Positions 16,270 through 24,353 of a stretch of 64,000 nt of DNA are shown here, in pieces. The DNA is from Gaiella sp038230035. Lineage in GTDB: Bacteria > Actinomycetota > Thermoleophilia > Gaiellales > Gaiellaceae. Numbering within the stretch: the stretch's first letter is position 1; each line of letters starts with the position of its first letter. The translations under genes were made by a program, and so were the position numbers. The notes under the pieces were generated by a model. It did not search any database, had not been told where the DNA came from, and was given only the letters and a program-made list of their open reading frames with translations. The DNA is taken from assembly GCA_038230035.1 (NCBI GenBank), contig JBBRNX010000012.1:1-64000 (forward strand), in the 5' to 3' direction.

Positions 16270-18405
16270 TTACGGGCCGGCGAACCGGAGTCCGTCGAGC
16301 GTTGAGTAGACGAACGCCGTGTACGTGCCCTGACCGGCGGCTATACGGGTCGCCGACTGACTTTGCAGGATCAAACACGACGTCGTGCCCGGAAGGACGC
16401 TGGCTGCGCCTCCGACCGTTGAATACGCCTGCTGGAGATCGAACTCCGACGTAGCCACTCTGGGATCGAGGTAGCAGAATGGCATCGCGGCCGCACGCGC
16501 CTGGCTGAACGGGAACAAGTCGTCGTAGTAGAGCGTCAGCAACGGCTGCGGAGTGCCGGGATCGGTGATCGTGAACGGGAAGGTGATCTTCTCGACCAGC
16601 GGCACCGGAGCTTGCGTCGCGTCTCCCACCCAGACGCTGACACTCGGTGGCGGGGTCGAGGTGTTCCCGTCGATCACTCCCGGGGTCGCTGCGAAGACGA
16701 ACGTCTGGCCGAGCTTACAGCCCGCCAGTTGGATCTTGTAGTTGTCGAGGCCAAACGGCGCCGATGGCGGGCAGGTTGGCTGATTGACGGCTGGGACGTT
16801 GCCGAGGTCGTTCGCGGTGATGTCGGCCATCGACGACGACGGCTGGAAGCTGTAGCCCTTGTTCAGCTCGGAGGTACCCGTGCAGATGTTCGGGGTCGTC
16901 GGCTGCGGCTGCGACTGCGCCCAGATTATTCGCGGCGTCGACGGCGGCGCCTCGCAGATTCGGTACGGCGTTCCCGTCGAGAGAAGGAGGTTGAAGCTGT
17001 AGCCGCCGCCAGCGCCCGAGGTCGTCGTGGCTGTCAGCGTGCTACTTGTGTACAGGTTGACGGTCCAGCCGGGTTGGGGGGTGTCGCCAGCGTCGTTCTG
17101 ACCGTTCTGGTTCGCGTCCTGGTAGACGGTACCGGACACCGAGCCGATGGGCTCGTGTCCGAAGTCGAGCCCCGTCCTGCCGATCGAGGCGAGCGTGAAC
17201 GAGTACCCAACGGCGCTCTGCCCCGTGCCGGTGCACGAGGCGCCCGATGCCGGCTTCGTCTCGATTGAGCCGCCCGGTGACGGCTTCGAGATGCAGACCT
17301 TGTATGTGGCGCCGACCACAAGGTTGGTGAACTCGTAGGTGCCGACCTTCTCAGCGGGGGTCGAAGCAGTCGTGGTCGAGCCAAGCGACGTGTTAGAAGC
17401 GTCGTACAGCGTCACCGTCAGACCGGACTGGCCGGTCTCGGCACCATTCTGGCCTCCGCTCCCGTCGGTGTCGACAAACGCCGTCCCCGAGATTGACTGG
17501 AGTTGGACGTTGCCGAAGTCGAGCGCTGTCTTGGGCCTGTCCATCGTGAAGGCGTAGCCGAGGTTGGTCTCCGTTGCGCATGGCGTCGAGCCTGCTGTCG
17601 GCGCGGTCGGCAACGTCTGCCTCCAGCCGGATTGACCGACGACGCAGACGCTGTACGTCGCGCCGACCGTCACGTCCGCGAACCTGTAGGCCCCGGCGCT
17701 GTCGGACGTCGTTGTCTGGGCCAGGGTCGAGCTTTTGTAGAGCCGGACAGTCCATCCCTGTTGGCCGCTATCGCCGGGATCCTTCGAGCCGTTGTTGCTG
17801 ACGTCGTTGAAGACGGTGCCCGAGACCGTGCCACCGAGGTTGAAGCAGAACGTCAGGTGGCTGACGCTGAACAGGGACGTGGGATTGCCGCTGCTGTCGA
17901 CGGATTGCGCTGGCGCGTGCAGGTACGTGTCGGCTGTGACGAACCCTTTGCTCGAGTAGTCGTAGTGGGCAGTATCGGTGCCCCCGTTGACCCCGATGTC
18001 GACGATAGCCGCACCTGTTGAGCTGCTGACGCTGACGTACTTGTCCTTGGCGTACGCCGGCAAGCCCGTGTTCTGAGGGTTCATCGTAAGCGTGAACGTC
18101 ACCGTCGTGCTGTTCGGCCCGACCGTCGTCGTGTACGTCCCGCTCTTCGGGTTGCTGATGCCGTAGGCGTAGAGTGGCTTGCTGCCGCTTCCTTGGTAGA
18201 AGAACGAGCAGATCGTCGAATCGGGTTGGCCGCCGATCGCGGCGTCCTTGGGCGTCACGCCCTGCAGCACCGACGCCGGCGGGATGGCCGCGCCCGCGGT
18301 AGTTGCGAGCGCTGGCACCACAAAGATCGCCACAAGGGTGATGAGCGCGCCGAGCGCCAAGAGCCCACTGATGACCGACTTCCGATGCTGCCCCAGACGT
18401 TTCAT
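16270..18405 (-). CDS. secreted SdrD B-like repeat protein
   Basis: A 711-residue exported protein. Basic N-terminus and hydrophobic segment (VISGLLALGALITLVAIFVVPALA) form a signal peptide. Three SdrD B-like/CNA-B type repeats follow, each opening with SGTxFxDxxxxG and closing with Y-x-V/I-C: about residues 195-258, 307-380 and 420-490. The calcium-type DxNxxG loops (DANQNGQNDAGD) are well kept. The C-terminal 200 residues form an unassigned domain with paired Cys; there is no LPXTG or membrane anchor. ATG at 18405 follows a G-rich Shine-Dalgarno; GTG at 18408 is the alternative. Likely a surface or secreted adhesive/structural protein. Confidence 0.75.
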   Translation of the reverse strand: MKRLGQHRKSVISGLLALGALITLVAIFVVPALATTAGAAIPPASVLQGVTPKDAAIGGQPDSTICSFFYQGSGSKPLYAYGISNPKSGTYTTTVGPNSTTVTFTLTMNPQNTGLPAYAKDKYVSVSSSTGAAIVDIGVNGGTDTAHYDYSSKGFVTADTYLHAPAQSVDSSGNPTSLFSVSHLTFCFNLGGTVSGTVFNDVSNNGSKDPGDSGQQGWTVRLYKSSTLAQTTTSDSAGAYRFADVTVGATYSVCVVGQSGWRQTLPTAPTAGSTPCATETNLGYAFTMDRPKTALDFGNVQLQSISGTAFVDTDGSGGQNGAETGQSGLTVTLYDASNTSLGSTTTASTPAEKVGTYEFTNLVVGATYKVCISKPSPGGSIETKPASGASCTGTGQSAVGYSFTLASIGRTGLDFGHEPIGSVSGTVYQDANQNGQNDAGDTPQPGWTVNLYTSSTLTATTTSGAGGGYSFNLLLSTGTPYRICEAPPSTPRIIWAQSQPQPTTPNICTGTSELNKGYSFQPSSSMADITANDLGNVPAVNQPTCPPSAPFGLDNYKIQLAGCKLGQTFVFAATPGVIDGNTSTPPPSVSVWVGDATQAPVPLVEKITFPFTITDPGTPQPLLTLYYDDLFPFSQARAAAMPFCYLDPRVATSEFDLQQAYSTVGGAASVLPGTTSCLILQSQSATRIAAGQGTYTAFVYSTLDGLRFAGP

Positions 18406-18598
18406 CACCCAACCCCCTTCATGATCTCCAGTTCCCGACTCGTGCCGTTCGGCAATTGATCACCGTCCCCAGGCACTACCGAGGCCATCCTAATCGCTGT
18501 CCAGCGGATGTTCAACCGTGCTACCGGGGGCACGAAGGGAGGGTATCGCCCGTTCACCGGCGTCCCGCGGGAGGTGCCCGGCTGCTAGAAGATCGGCT

Positions 18599-19783
18599 AT
18601 GAGCCCAAGGCCCGCCCTAGGTTCGCCGAGGCCGCTCCTCCACTACCGAGCCGAGTTCCCGATCCTCGCGGACACGACGTACCTGATCAACCACTCGCTC
18701 GCGGCCATGCCTGCCCAAGCGGAGGAGCGGCTGGTCGAGTACGCGCGGATGTGGAAGGAGCGGGGCATCCGCTCCTGGGGCGAGGGCTGGTGGAGGATGC
18801 CGATCACCGTCGGTGACCAGATCGGTCGCATCATCGGCGGCGTTCAGGGAACGACGGTGATGCACCAGAACGTCGCGGTCGCCGAGGCGATCGTCCTCTC
18901 CTGCTTCTTGCCGATCGACCTGCGACGGAACCGCGTCGTGTACGAGCGCGGCAACTTCCCGTCGGTGCGCTACCTCTACCAGGCGCAGCCCGATCTCGAG
19001 GTCGTCGTCTGCGAGGACGACCAGGCCATCGTCGACGCGATCGACGAACGGACGCTGCTCGTCCCGATCAGCCACGTCCTTTTCAAGACCGGCGAGATCC
19101 AGTACGTCGAGCCGATCGTCCGCCGCGCGCACGAGGTCGGCGCATACGTGATCCTCGACTGCTACCAGTCGGCGGGAATCGTCCCTTTCGACGTGACCGG
19201 GCTGGATGTCGACTTCGCGGTCGGCGGCTCGGTGAAATGGCTCTGCGGAGGGCCAGGGAACGGCTGGCTCTACGTTCGGCCCGATCTCGCCGCGCGCCTC
19301 GAGCCGACCTTCACCGGCTGGCAGGCGCACGAGCGGCCCTTCGGGTTCGAGGAGGAGATGGAGTACGCGAGCGGCGCGACACGCTTCCTCACCGGCACCC
19401 CCAACGTCCCCGCGCTGTACGCGGCCACGGCCGGGTACGACCTGATCGAAGAGGTCGGCGTCGAGCGGATCCGTGAGAACTCACTCCACCAGACGCAGCT
19501 CCTGATCGACCTCGCAGACGCTGCCGGGTTCGAGGTGCGCAGCCCGCGCGACCCGGCCAGGCGCGGCGGCACGGTCACCATCTGCGTCCCCGAGTTCCCG
19601 GCCGTCTACCGCGAGCTGATGGAGCGCCAGATCATCTGCGACTTCCGGCCGGATGCGGGAATTCGGCTGGGGCCGCACTTCTTCAACTCCGACGACGAGC
19701 TGCGCCACACGATCGAGCAGATCGGCGAGATCGTCCAGACCGGCGAGTTCTCCCGTCACATTGGCGCGGTCGCCAAGCATTAG
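18599..19783 (+). CDS. kynureninase-like class V PLP enzyme
   Basis: A 394-residue fold-type I PLP enzyme of the class V group, closest in layout to kynureninase: LINHSLAAMPAQAEERL at the N-terminus, VILDCYQSAGIVPFDV (Asp binding the PLP ring nitrogen), and GGSVKWLCGGPGNGWLYVRP with the Schiff-base Lys, then the kynureninase-like FTGWQAH. ATG at 18599 is chosen over an upstream start at 18518 that would add an Arg-rich leader. Only 49 bases separate it from the glutamine-synthetase-like gene, so it probably heads operon A. True kynureninase activity is not supported: no other kynurenine genes are present. Confidence 0.75.
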   Translation: MSPRPALGSPRPLLHYRAEFPILADTTYLINHSLAAMPAQAEERLVEYARMWKERGIRSWGEGWWRMPITVGDQIGRIIGGVQGTTVMHQNVAVAEAIVLSCFLPIDLRRNRVVYERGNFPSVRYLYQAQPDLEVVVCEDDQAIVDAIDERTLLVPISHVLFKTGEIQYVEPIVRRAHEVGAYVILDCYQSAGIVPFDVTGLDVDFAVGGSVKWLCGGPGNGWLYVRPDLAARLEPTFTGWQAHERPFGFEEEMEYASGATRFLTGTPNVPALYAATAGYDLIEEVGVERIRENSLHQTQLLIDLADAAGFEVRSPRDPARRGGTVTICVPEFPAVYRELMERQIICDFRPDAGIRLGPHFFNSDDELRHTIEQIGEIVQTGEFSRHIGAVAKH

Positions 19784-19832
19784 TCCCGCTAGGGCGTTAT
19801 GTTCCGCTCAACCCGAGCGAGGAGGCGTAGGG

Positions 19833-21197
19833 ATGGGCACTGCAGCTCCGCAGTCGATCGACGAGGCCAGGACGCGCGCCGAGAAGGACGGGATCGAGTT
19901 CTACTTCGCCCAGTTCGTCGACATGTACGCGCGGCCGAGCGCGAAACTCGTGCCCGCGTCGAACTTTGACTCTTTGATGACGGATGGCGCGGGGTTTGCC
20001 GGCTTCGCCGCGGGTGAGATCGGGCAAGTCCCGGCCGACCCGGACATCGCGGCCATTCCCGACCCGACGAGCTATACGCCGGTGCCGTGGCAGCCCGGTC
20101 TCGCACGCTTCGCCTGTGACATCACGGTCGACGGCGAAGCGTGGCCGTACTGCCCGCGCACCATCCTGCGCAACGTGCTCGCGCGCGCTGAGGCCGCGGG
20201 TTACACGTTCAAGATGGGTCTCGAGCTCGAGTACTTCCTGATCCTCCAGAATGACGACGGCTCGATCGAGATCGCCGACAAGAACGACACGCTCGAGAAG
20301 CCCTGCTACGACATCGCGGGGCTTACTCGCCGCTACGACTTCCTCACGACGGTGTCGAAGTACTGCAACGAGCTCGGCTGGGGCAACTATGCCAACGACC
20401 ACGAGGACGCGAACGGCCAGTTCGAGCAGAACTTCACCTACGACGACGCGCTCGTCTCGTGCGACCGCGGCATTTTCTTCCGCTACATGGTGCACACCCT
20501 CGCCGAACAGAACGGGATGATCGCGACGTTCATGCCGAAGCCGTTCTCGCACCTCACGGGCAACGGCTGCCACTTCCACATGTCGCTGTGGAACGGTGAG
20601 ACGAACCTGTTCCACGCCGCCGACGACGCGCGCGGCCTGGGGCTATCGTCGCTCGCCTACAACTTCATCGGCGGGCTGACGAAGCATGCCCGTGCCTACA
20701 GCGCGATAACCGCGCCGACGGTGAACTCCTACAAGCGGCTGAAGCTCGGCTCGACGACAAGCGGCGCTACCTGGGCGCCGATCTGGATCTCCTACGGCCG
20801 CAACAACCGCACGCAGATGCTTCGCATCCCAGATGCGGGGCGGATCGAGGACCGCACGATCGACGGCTCCTGCAACCCATATCTCGCCGCTGCGGCGGTG
20901 CTCTCTGCCGGCCTCGACGGGATCGAGAACGGGCTGGAGCCGGGCGAACCGAACAAGGACAACCTCTACGCGGCCTCGTACGACGAGCTGACGGCGCGCG
21001 GGTTGAAGACGCTGCCGACGAACCTGCTCGACGCGACACGCGAACTCGAGGGCTGCGACGTTCTCCGCAAGGCGTTCGGCCGTGGCCGCGACGAGGACTA
21101 CGTCGACTACTACGTCCGCACCAAGCAAGAGGAGTGGGCGAGATACCACGAGCAGGTCAGCCCGTGGGAGATCAAGGAATACCTGACTCGTTTCTGA
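19833..21197 (+). CDS. glutamine synthetase-like amide ligase (operon A)
   Basis: A 454-residue glutamine synthetase catalytic-domain protein of the GlnT/gamma-glutamylmethylamide synthetase type. Visible motifs: MGLELEYFLI (metal-binding Glu), DHEDANGQFEQNF, FMPKPFSHLTGNGCHFHMSLW (active-site His motif), RNNRTQMLRIP and SCNPYLAAAAVLSAG. The standard adenylylation site is not apparent. Family members condense glutamate with an amine such as methylamine using ATP. The adjacent amidotransferase, GlxC and GlxD genes are the context in which GmaS and MgsABC occur, supporting a role in amine assimilation rather than ammonia assimilation. GAGGAGG precedes the ATG. Confidence 0.82.
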   Translation: MGTAAPQSIDEARTRAEKDGIEFYFAQFVDMYARPSAKLVPASNFDSLMTDGAGFAGFAAGEIGQVPADPDIAAIPDPTSYTPVPWQPGLARFACDITVDGEAWPYCPRTILRNVLARAEAAGYTFKMGLELEYFLILQNDDGSIEIADKNDTLEKPCYDIAGLTRRYDFLTTVSKYCNELGWGNYANDHEDANGQFEQNFTYDDALVSCDRGIFFRYMVHTLAEQNGMIATFMPKPFSHLTGNGCHFHMSLWNGETNLFHAADDARGLGLSSLAYNFIGGLTKHARAYSAITAPTVNSYKRLKLGSTTSGATWAPIWISYGRNNRTQMLRIPDAGRIEDRTIDGSCNPYLAAAAVLSAGLDGIENGLEPGEPNKDNLYAASYDELTARGLKTLPTNLLDATRELEGCDVLRKAFGRGRDEDYVDYYVRTKQEEWARYHEQVSPWEIKEYLTRF

Positions 21198-21232
21198 TTT
21201 CCCGGTGAGACCCGCCTGCGGCGACTCTCACA

Positions 21233-21319
21233 GTTCCCGCAGCACCGCTTCGCTTTCCTGCGCGGGAACTCTCGGGGCGAAACGTCTTGGGTGCCGCGCC
21301 CGCACAGGTCGGGCGCGGC
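21233..21319 (+). terminator. two hairpins between GS-like gene and amidotransferase
   Basis: Arms 21233-21240/21262-21269 (GTTCCCGC and GCGGGAAC) and 21293-21302/21310-21319 (GCCGCGCCCG and CGGGCGCGGC, 7-base loop) form two hairpins in the 176-base spacer. Neither has a U-run. They could attenuate transcription into the downstream subunit genes or protect the upstream message. Confidence 0.45.
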
Positions 21320-21328
21320 GGCGCCTGC

Positions 21329-21352
21329 GTAGGGGCGAGGCTTGCCTCGCCC
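21329..21352. repeat. dispersed palindrome, GGGCGAGGC family
   Basis: GTA followed by GGGGCGAGGC, TT and GCCTCGCCC: nine-base arms with a two-base centre. The same element recurs at 25515, 25552, 42364, 44212, 44263 and 56394. It lies 21 bases upstream of the amidotransferase start codon. Confidence 0.8.
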
Positions 21353-21373
21353 TCGGCTAGTAGATTCCTCACC

Positions 21374-22282
21374 ATGTGCGGGATCGTCGGACTCTTTGCC
21401 AAGTCGCCGGAGATCGAGGCGCGTCTCGGGGTGCACCTTGCGGCGATGCTCGCGCAGATGGACAGCCGCGGGCCCGACAGCGCCGGGGTCGCGGTGTATC
21501 GGGATCCGGCGCCCGCCGGCTGGAGCAAGCTGACGCTCTACTCGCATCAGGACGGCTACGACTGGGCTGAGGTCGCTCGCGGGCTCGCGGAGGCGTTCGG
21601 TGGCGTCGAGGAGAGTCTGCCTCGTGCGAAGCATGTCGTCTTCGTCGTCGAGACCGACGCCAACGACGCGGAGGCCTGGGTGCACGCGACGCACCCCGAG
21701 CTGCGCGTGATGAGCGCCGGTCAGGTGATCGAGATCTACAAAGAGACGGGACGGCCCGAGGCGTTCGTGGAGCAGTTCCGGCTGACCGATTTCGAGGGCA
21801 CGCATGCTCTTGGGCACACGCGGATGGCGACCGAGAGCCGCGTGACGACCGAGGGGTCGCATCCGTTCTCGACCGGTCTCGACCTGTGCCTCGTCCACAA
21901 CGGCTCGCTCTCCAATCACAACCGCCTGCGCCAGAGCCTTCGCCGCGAGGGGATCGAGTTCCAGACCGAGAACGACACCGAGGTCGCGGCCGGCTATCTC
22001 GCGTGGCGGCTGCGTGAGGGCGCGACGCTCGAGCAGGCGCTCGAAGGCTGCCTCGACGACCTCGACGGTTTCTATACGTTCGCTGTCGGGACGGCGGACG
22101 GCTTCGCGGTACTGCGCGACCCGATTGCGTGCAAGCCGGCCGTTCTTGCCGAGACCGACGACTGGGTTGCCATGGCCTCCGAGTGGCGTGCGATCGCCGT
22201 CCTGCCGGGCGCCGCCGACGCGCGCATGTGGGAGCCCGAGCCGGGCGTCGTCTACGTCTGGGAGAAAGCACCAGTCGCATGA
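21374..22282 (+). CDS. class II glutamine amidotransferase, GlxB/MgsA-like (A)
   Basis: A 302-residue Ntn-type amidotransferase. The N-terminal nucleophile Cys is in place (MCGIVGLFA, so ATG at 21374 is certain), with MDSRGPDSAG, GHTRMATES, LVHNGSLSNHNRLR and the downstream ENDTEVAA motif of the GltB/GlxB group. In split glutamate-synthase systems this subunit releases ammonia or an amine from a gamma-glutamyl amide and hands it to the FMN subunit. It overlaps the GlxC gene by four bases, giving the standard B-C-D order. Substrate of the pair with the upstream ligase is inferred. Confidence 0.85.
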   Translation: MCGIVGLFAKSPEIEARLGVHLAAMLAQMDSRGPDSAGVAVYRDPAPAGWSKLTLYSHQDGYDWAEVARGLAEAFGGVEESLPRAKHVVFVVETDANDAEAWVHATHPELRVMSAGQVIEIYKETGRPEAFVEQFRLTDFEGTHALGHTRMATESRVTTEGSHPFSTGLDLCLVHNGSLSNHNRLRQSLRREGIEFQTENDTEVAAGYLAWRLREGATLEQALEGCLDDLDGFYTFAVGTADGFAVLRDPIACKPAVLAETDDWVAMASEWRAIAVLPGAADARMWEPEPGVVYVWEKAPVA

Positions 22283-22992
22283 CGACCGTCGAGGAGACGG
22301 TGGTCGAGGTCGTCGACCTCGCGACAACGCCGCTGCGCGAGCTCAATCAACGACTCCACGATCTCGCGGGAGGCGGCGCCGGCCCGAAGCGCTGGCGCGT
22401 CCTGAACCCGAGCGGTGCGCATGCGATCGCCTGCGGCATCGACGCCGAGATCGAGGTCGAGATCGAGGGTCACGCCGGCTACTACTGCGCAGGCATGAAC
22501 AAGCTCGCGACCGTGCGCGTCCACGGCAACGCGAGCACGGGACTGGCCGAGAACATCATGTCCGGGACGGTCGTCGTCGAGGGGAACGCGAGCCAGTCGG
22601 TCGCCGCGACCGGCCGCGGCGGGCTCGTCGTCGTCAACGGCGATGCGTCGGCGCGCTGTGGCATCTCGATGAAGGGCGTGGACATCGTCGTCCGCGGCTC
22701 GGTCGGCCACATGAGCGCGTTCATGGCGCAGACAGGCCGGCTCGTCGTCTGCGGAGACGCGGGCGATGCTCTCGGCGACTCGATCTACGAGGCCCGGCTT
22801 TACGTGCGCGGCAGCGTCGCCGGGCTCGGCGCCGACTGCATCGAGAAGGAACTGCGCGAGGAGCACATCGCGGAGCTCGGCGAACTGCTCGCGCAGGCCG
22901 GAGTCGAGGACGTGCAGCCGAGCGAGTTCCGCCGCTACGGCTCCGCGCGGCAGCTCTACACCTTCAAGATCGACAACGTCAGCGCGTACTAG
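22279..22992 (+). CDS. GlxC/MgsB-like glutamate synthase subunit (A)
   Basis: A 237-residue protein homologous to the C-terminal GXGXG domain of glutamate synthase. The right-handed beta-helix is visible as repeating turns: GHAGYYCAGMNKLATVRVHGNAS, ENIMSGTVVVEGNAS, GRGGLVVVNGDASARCGISMKG, GSVGHMSAFMAQTGRLVVCGDAGDALGDSIYEARLYVRG. In GltB this domain links the amidotransferase and FMN sites. ATGA overlap with the upstream gene and two bases to the next start show tight coupling. Confidence 0.85.
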   Translation: MTTVEETVVEVVDLATTPLRELNQRLHDLAGGGAGPKRWRVLNPSGAHAIACGIDAEIEVEIEGHAGYYCAGMNKLATVRVHGNASTGLAENIMSGTVVVEGNASQSVAATGRGGLVVVNGDASARCGISMKGVDIVVRGSVGHMSAFMAQTGRLVVCGDAGDALGDSIYEARLYVRGSVAGLGADCIEKELREEHIAELGELLAQAGVEDVQPSEFRRYGSARQLYTFKIDNVSAY

Positions 22993-22994
22993 TA

Positions 22995-24353
22995 GTGGCC
23001 GATCTCCCCCCGAACCTCCGCGAGTCGTATCTCTACGACCGCACCGTGATCGCCGAGATCCAGCGTGCCGCACGCGAGGGGATCTATGACATCCGCGGCT
23101 TCGGCGCGAAGCGGCACGTGCCGCACTTCGACGATCTCCTCGTTCTCGGCGCCAGCATTTCGCGCTACCCGCTCGAGGGGTACCGCGAACGCTGCGGCAC
23201 CGACGTCACCCTCGGCTCGCGTTTCGCCAAGAAGCCGCTCCAGCTGAAGATCCCGGTCACGATCGCCGGGATGAGCTTCGGCGCTCTATCGGCGCCGGCC
23301 AAGGAAGCGCTCGGCCGCGGCGCCACCGAGGTCGGGACCTCGACCACCACCGGCGACGGCGGCATGACGCCCGAGGAGCGCGAACACTCCGAGACCCTCG
23401 TCTACCAGCTCCTGCCCTCCCGCTACGGCATGAATCCGGACGACCTGCGACGCGCAGATGCGATCGAGGTCGTGGTCGGCCAGGGCGCAAAACCGGGCGG
23501 CGGTGGGATGCTCCTCGGACACAAGATCTCCGACCGCGTAGCCGCGATGCGCAACCTGCCGAAGGGGATCGACCAGCGCAGCGCCTCGCGCCACCCAGAC
23601 TGGACAGGCCCGGACGATCTCGAGATCAAGATCGGCGAGCTGCGCGAGATCACCGACTGGGAGAAGCCGATCTTCGTCAAGGTCGGCGCGACCCGCACCT
23701 ACTACGACGTGCAGCTCGCCGTCAAAGCCGGTGCGGACGTGATCGTCGTCGACGGGATGCAGGGCGGCACCGCGGCCACGCAGGACGTCTTCATCGAGCA
23801 CGTCGGCATCCCGACCTTGCCGGCGATCCCGCTCGCCGTCCAGGCGCTGACGGAGCTCGGCATGCACCGCCAGGTGCAGCTGATCGTCTCGGGTGGGATC
23901 CGGACCGGGGCGGACGTCGCCAAGGCGCTCGCGCTCGGCGCCGACGCCGTCTCGATCGGCGTTGCCGCACTGATCGCGATGGGCGACAACAGTCCCGAGC
24001 ACGATGCCGGGTATCGCGAGATCGGCAGCGCGGCGGGTTACTACGACGACTGGCAGGCGGGCCGCGACCCGGCGGGGATCTCGACCCAGGACGACGAGCT
24101 CGCCGCGCGCTTCGACCCGATCCTCGGCGGTCGGCGCATCGCCAACTACCTGCGCGTGCTGACGCTCGAGGCGCAGACGCTCGCGCGTGCCTGTGGTAAA
24201 TCGCACGTCCACAACCTGGAGCCCGAGGATCTCGTCGCGCTCACGATCGAGGCCTCCCTGATGACGGGTGTCCCGCTCGCGGGGATGCGCCTCGGCTTGC
24301 TCGACGAGATCGCCGAGCGCGTCGCCGCCCGGCTCGCCGCCGACCATCGCTAG
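22995..24353 (+). CDS. GlxD/MgsC-like FMN glutamate synthase domain lacking Fe-S Cys (A)
   Basis: A 452-residue GltS-type FMN domain protein. The fold is recognisable through KIPVTIAGMSFGALSAPAKEALG, GDGGMTPEERE, SRYGMNPDDLRRADAIEVVVGQGAKPGGGG, RHPDWTGPDDLEIKIGELRE and LIVSGGIRTGADVAKALALGADAVSIG. At the place where relatives, including the second copy in this window, carry the [3Fe-4S] cysteines (CYHCHTGRCPVGI), this protein has YYDDWQAGRDPAGI: all three Cys are gone. Electron entry must therefore differ, or the enzyme does not need it. GTG start two bases after GlxC. Confidence 0.85.
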   Translation: MADLPPNLRESYLYDRTVIAEIQRAAREGIYDIRGFGAKRHVPHFDDLLVLGASISRYPLEGYRERCGTDVTLGSRFAKKPLQLKIPVTIAGMSFGALSAPAKEALGRGATEVGTSTTTGDGGMTPEEREHSETLVYQLLPSRYGMNPDDLRRADAIEVVVGQGAKPGGGGMLLGHKISDRVAAMRNLPKGIDQRSASRHPDWTGPDDLEIKIGELREITDWEKPIFVKVGATRTYYDVQLAVKAGADVIVVDGMQGGTAATQDVFIEHVGIPTLPAIPLAVQALTELGMHRQVQLIVSGGIRTGADVAKALALGADAVSIGVAALIAMGDNSPEHDAGYREIGSAAGYYDDWQAGRDPAGISTQDDELAARFDPILGGRRIANYLRVLTLEAQTLARACGKSHVHNLEPEDLVALTIEASLMTGVPLAGMRLGLLDEIAERVAARLAADHR

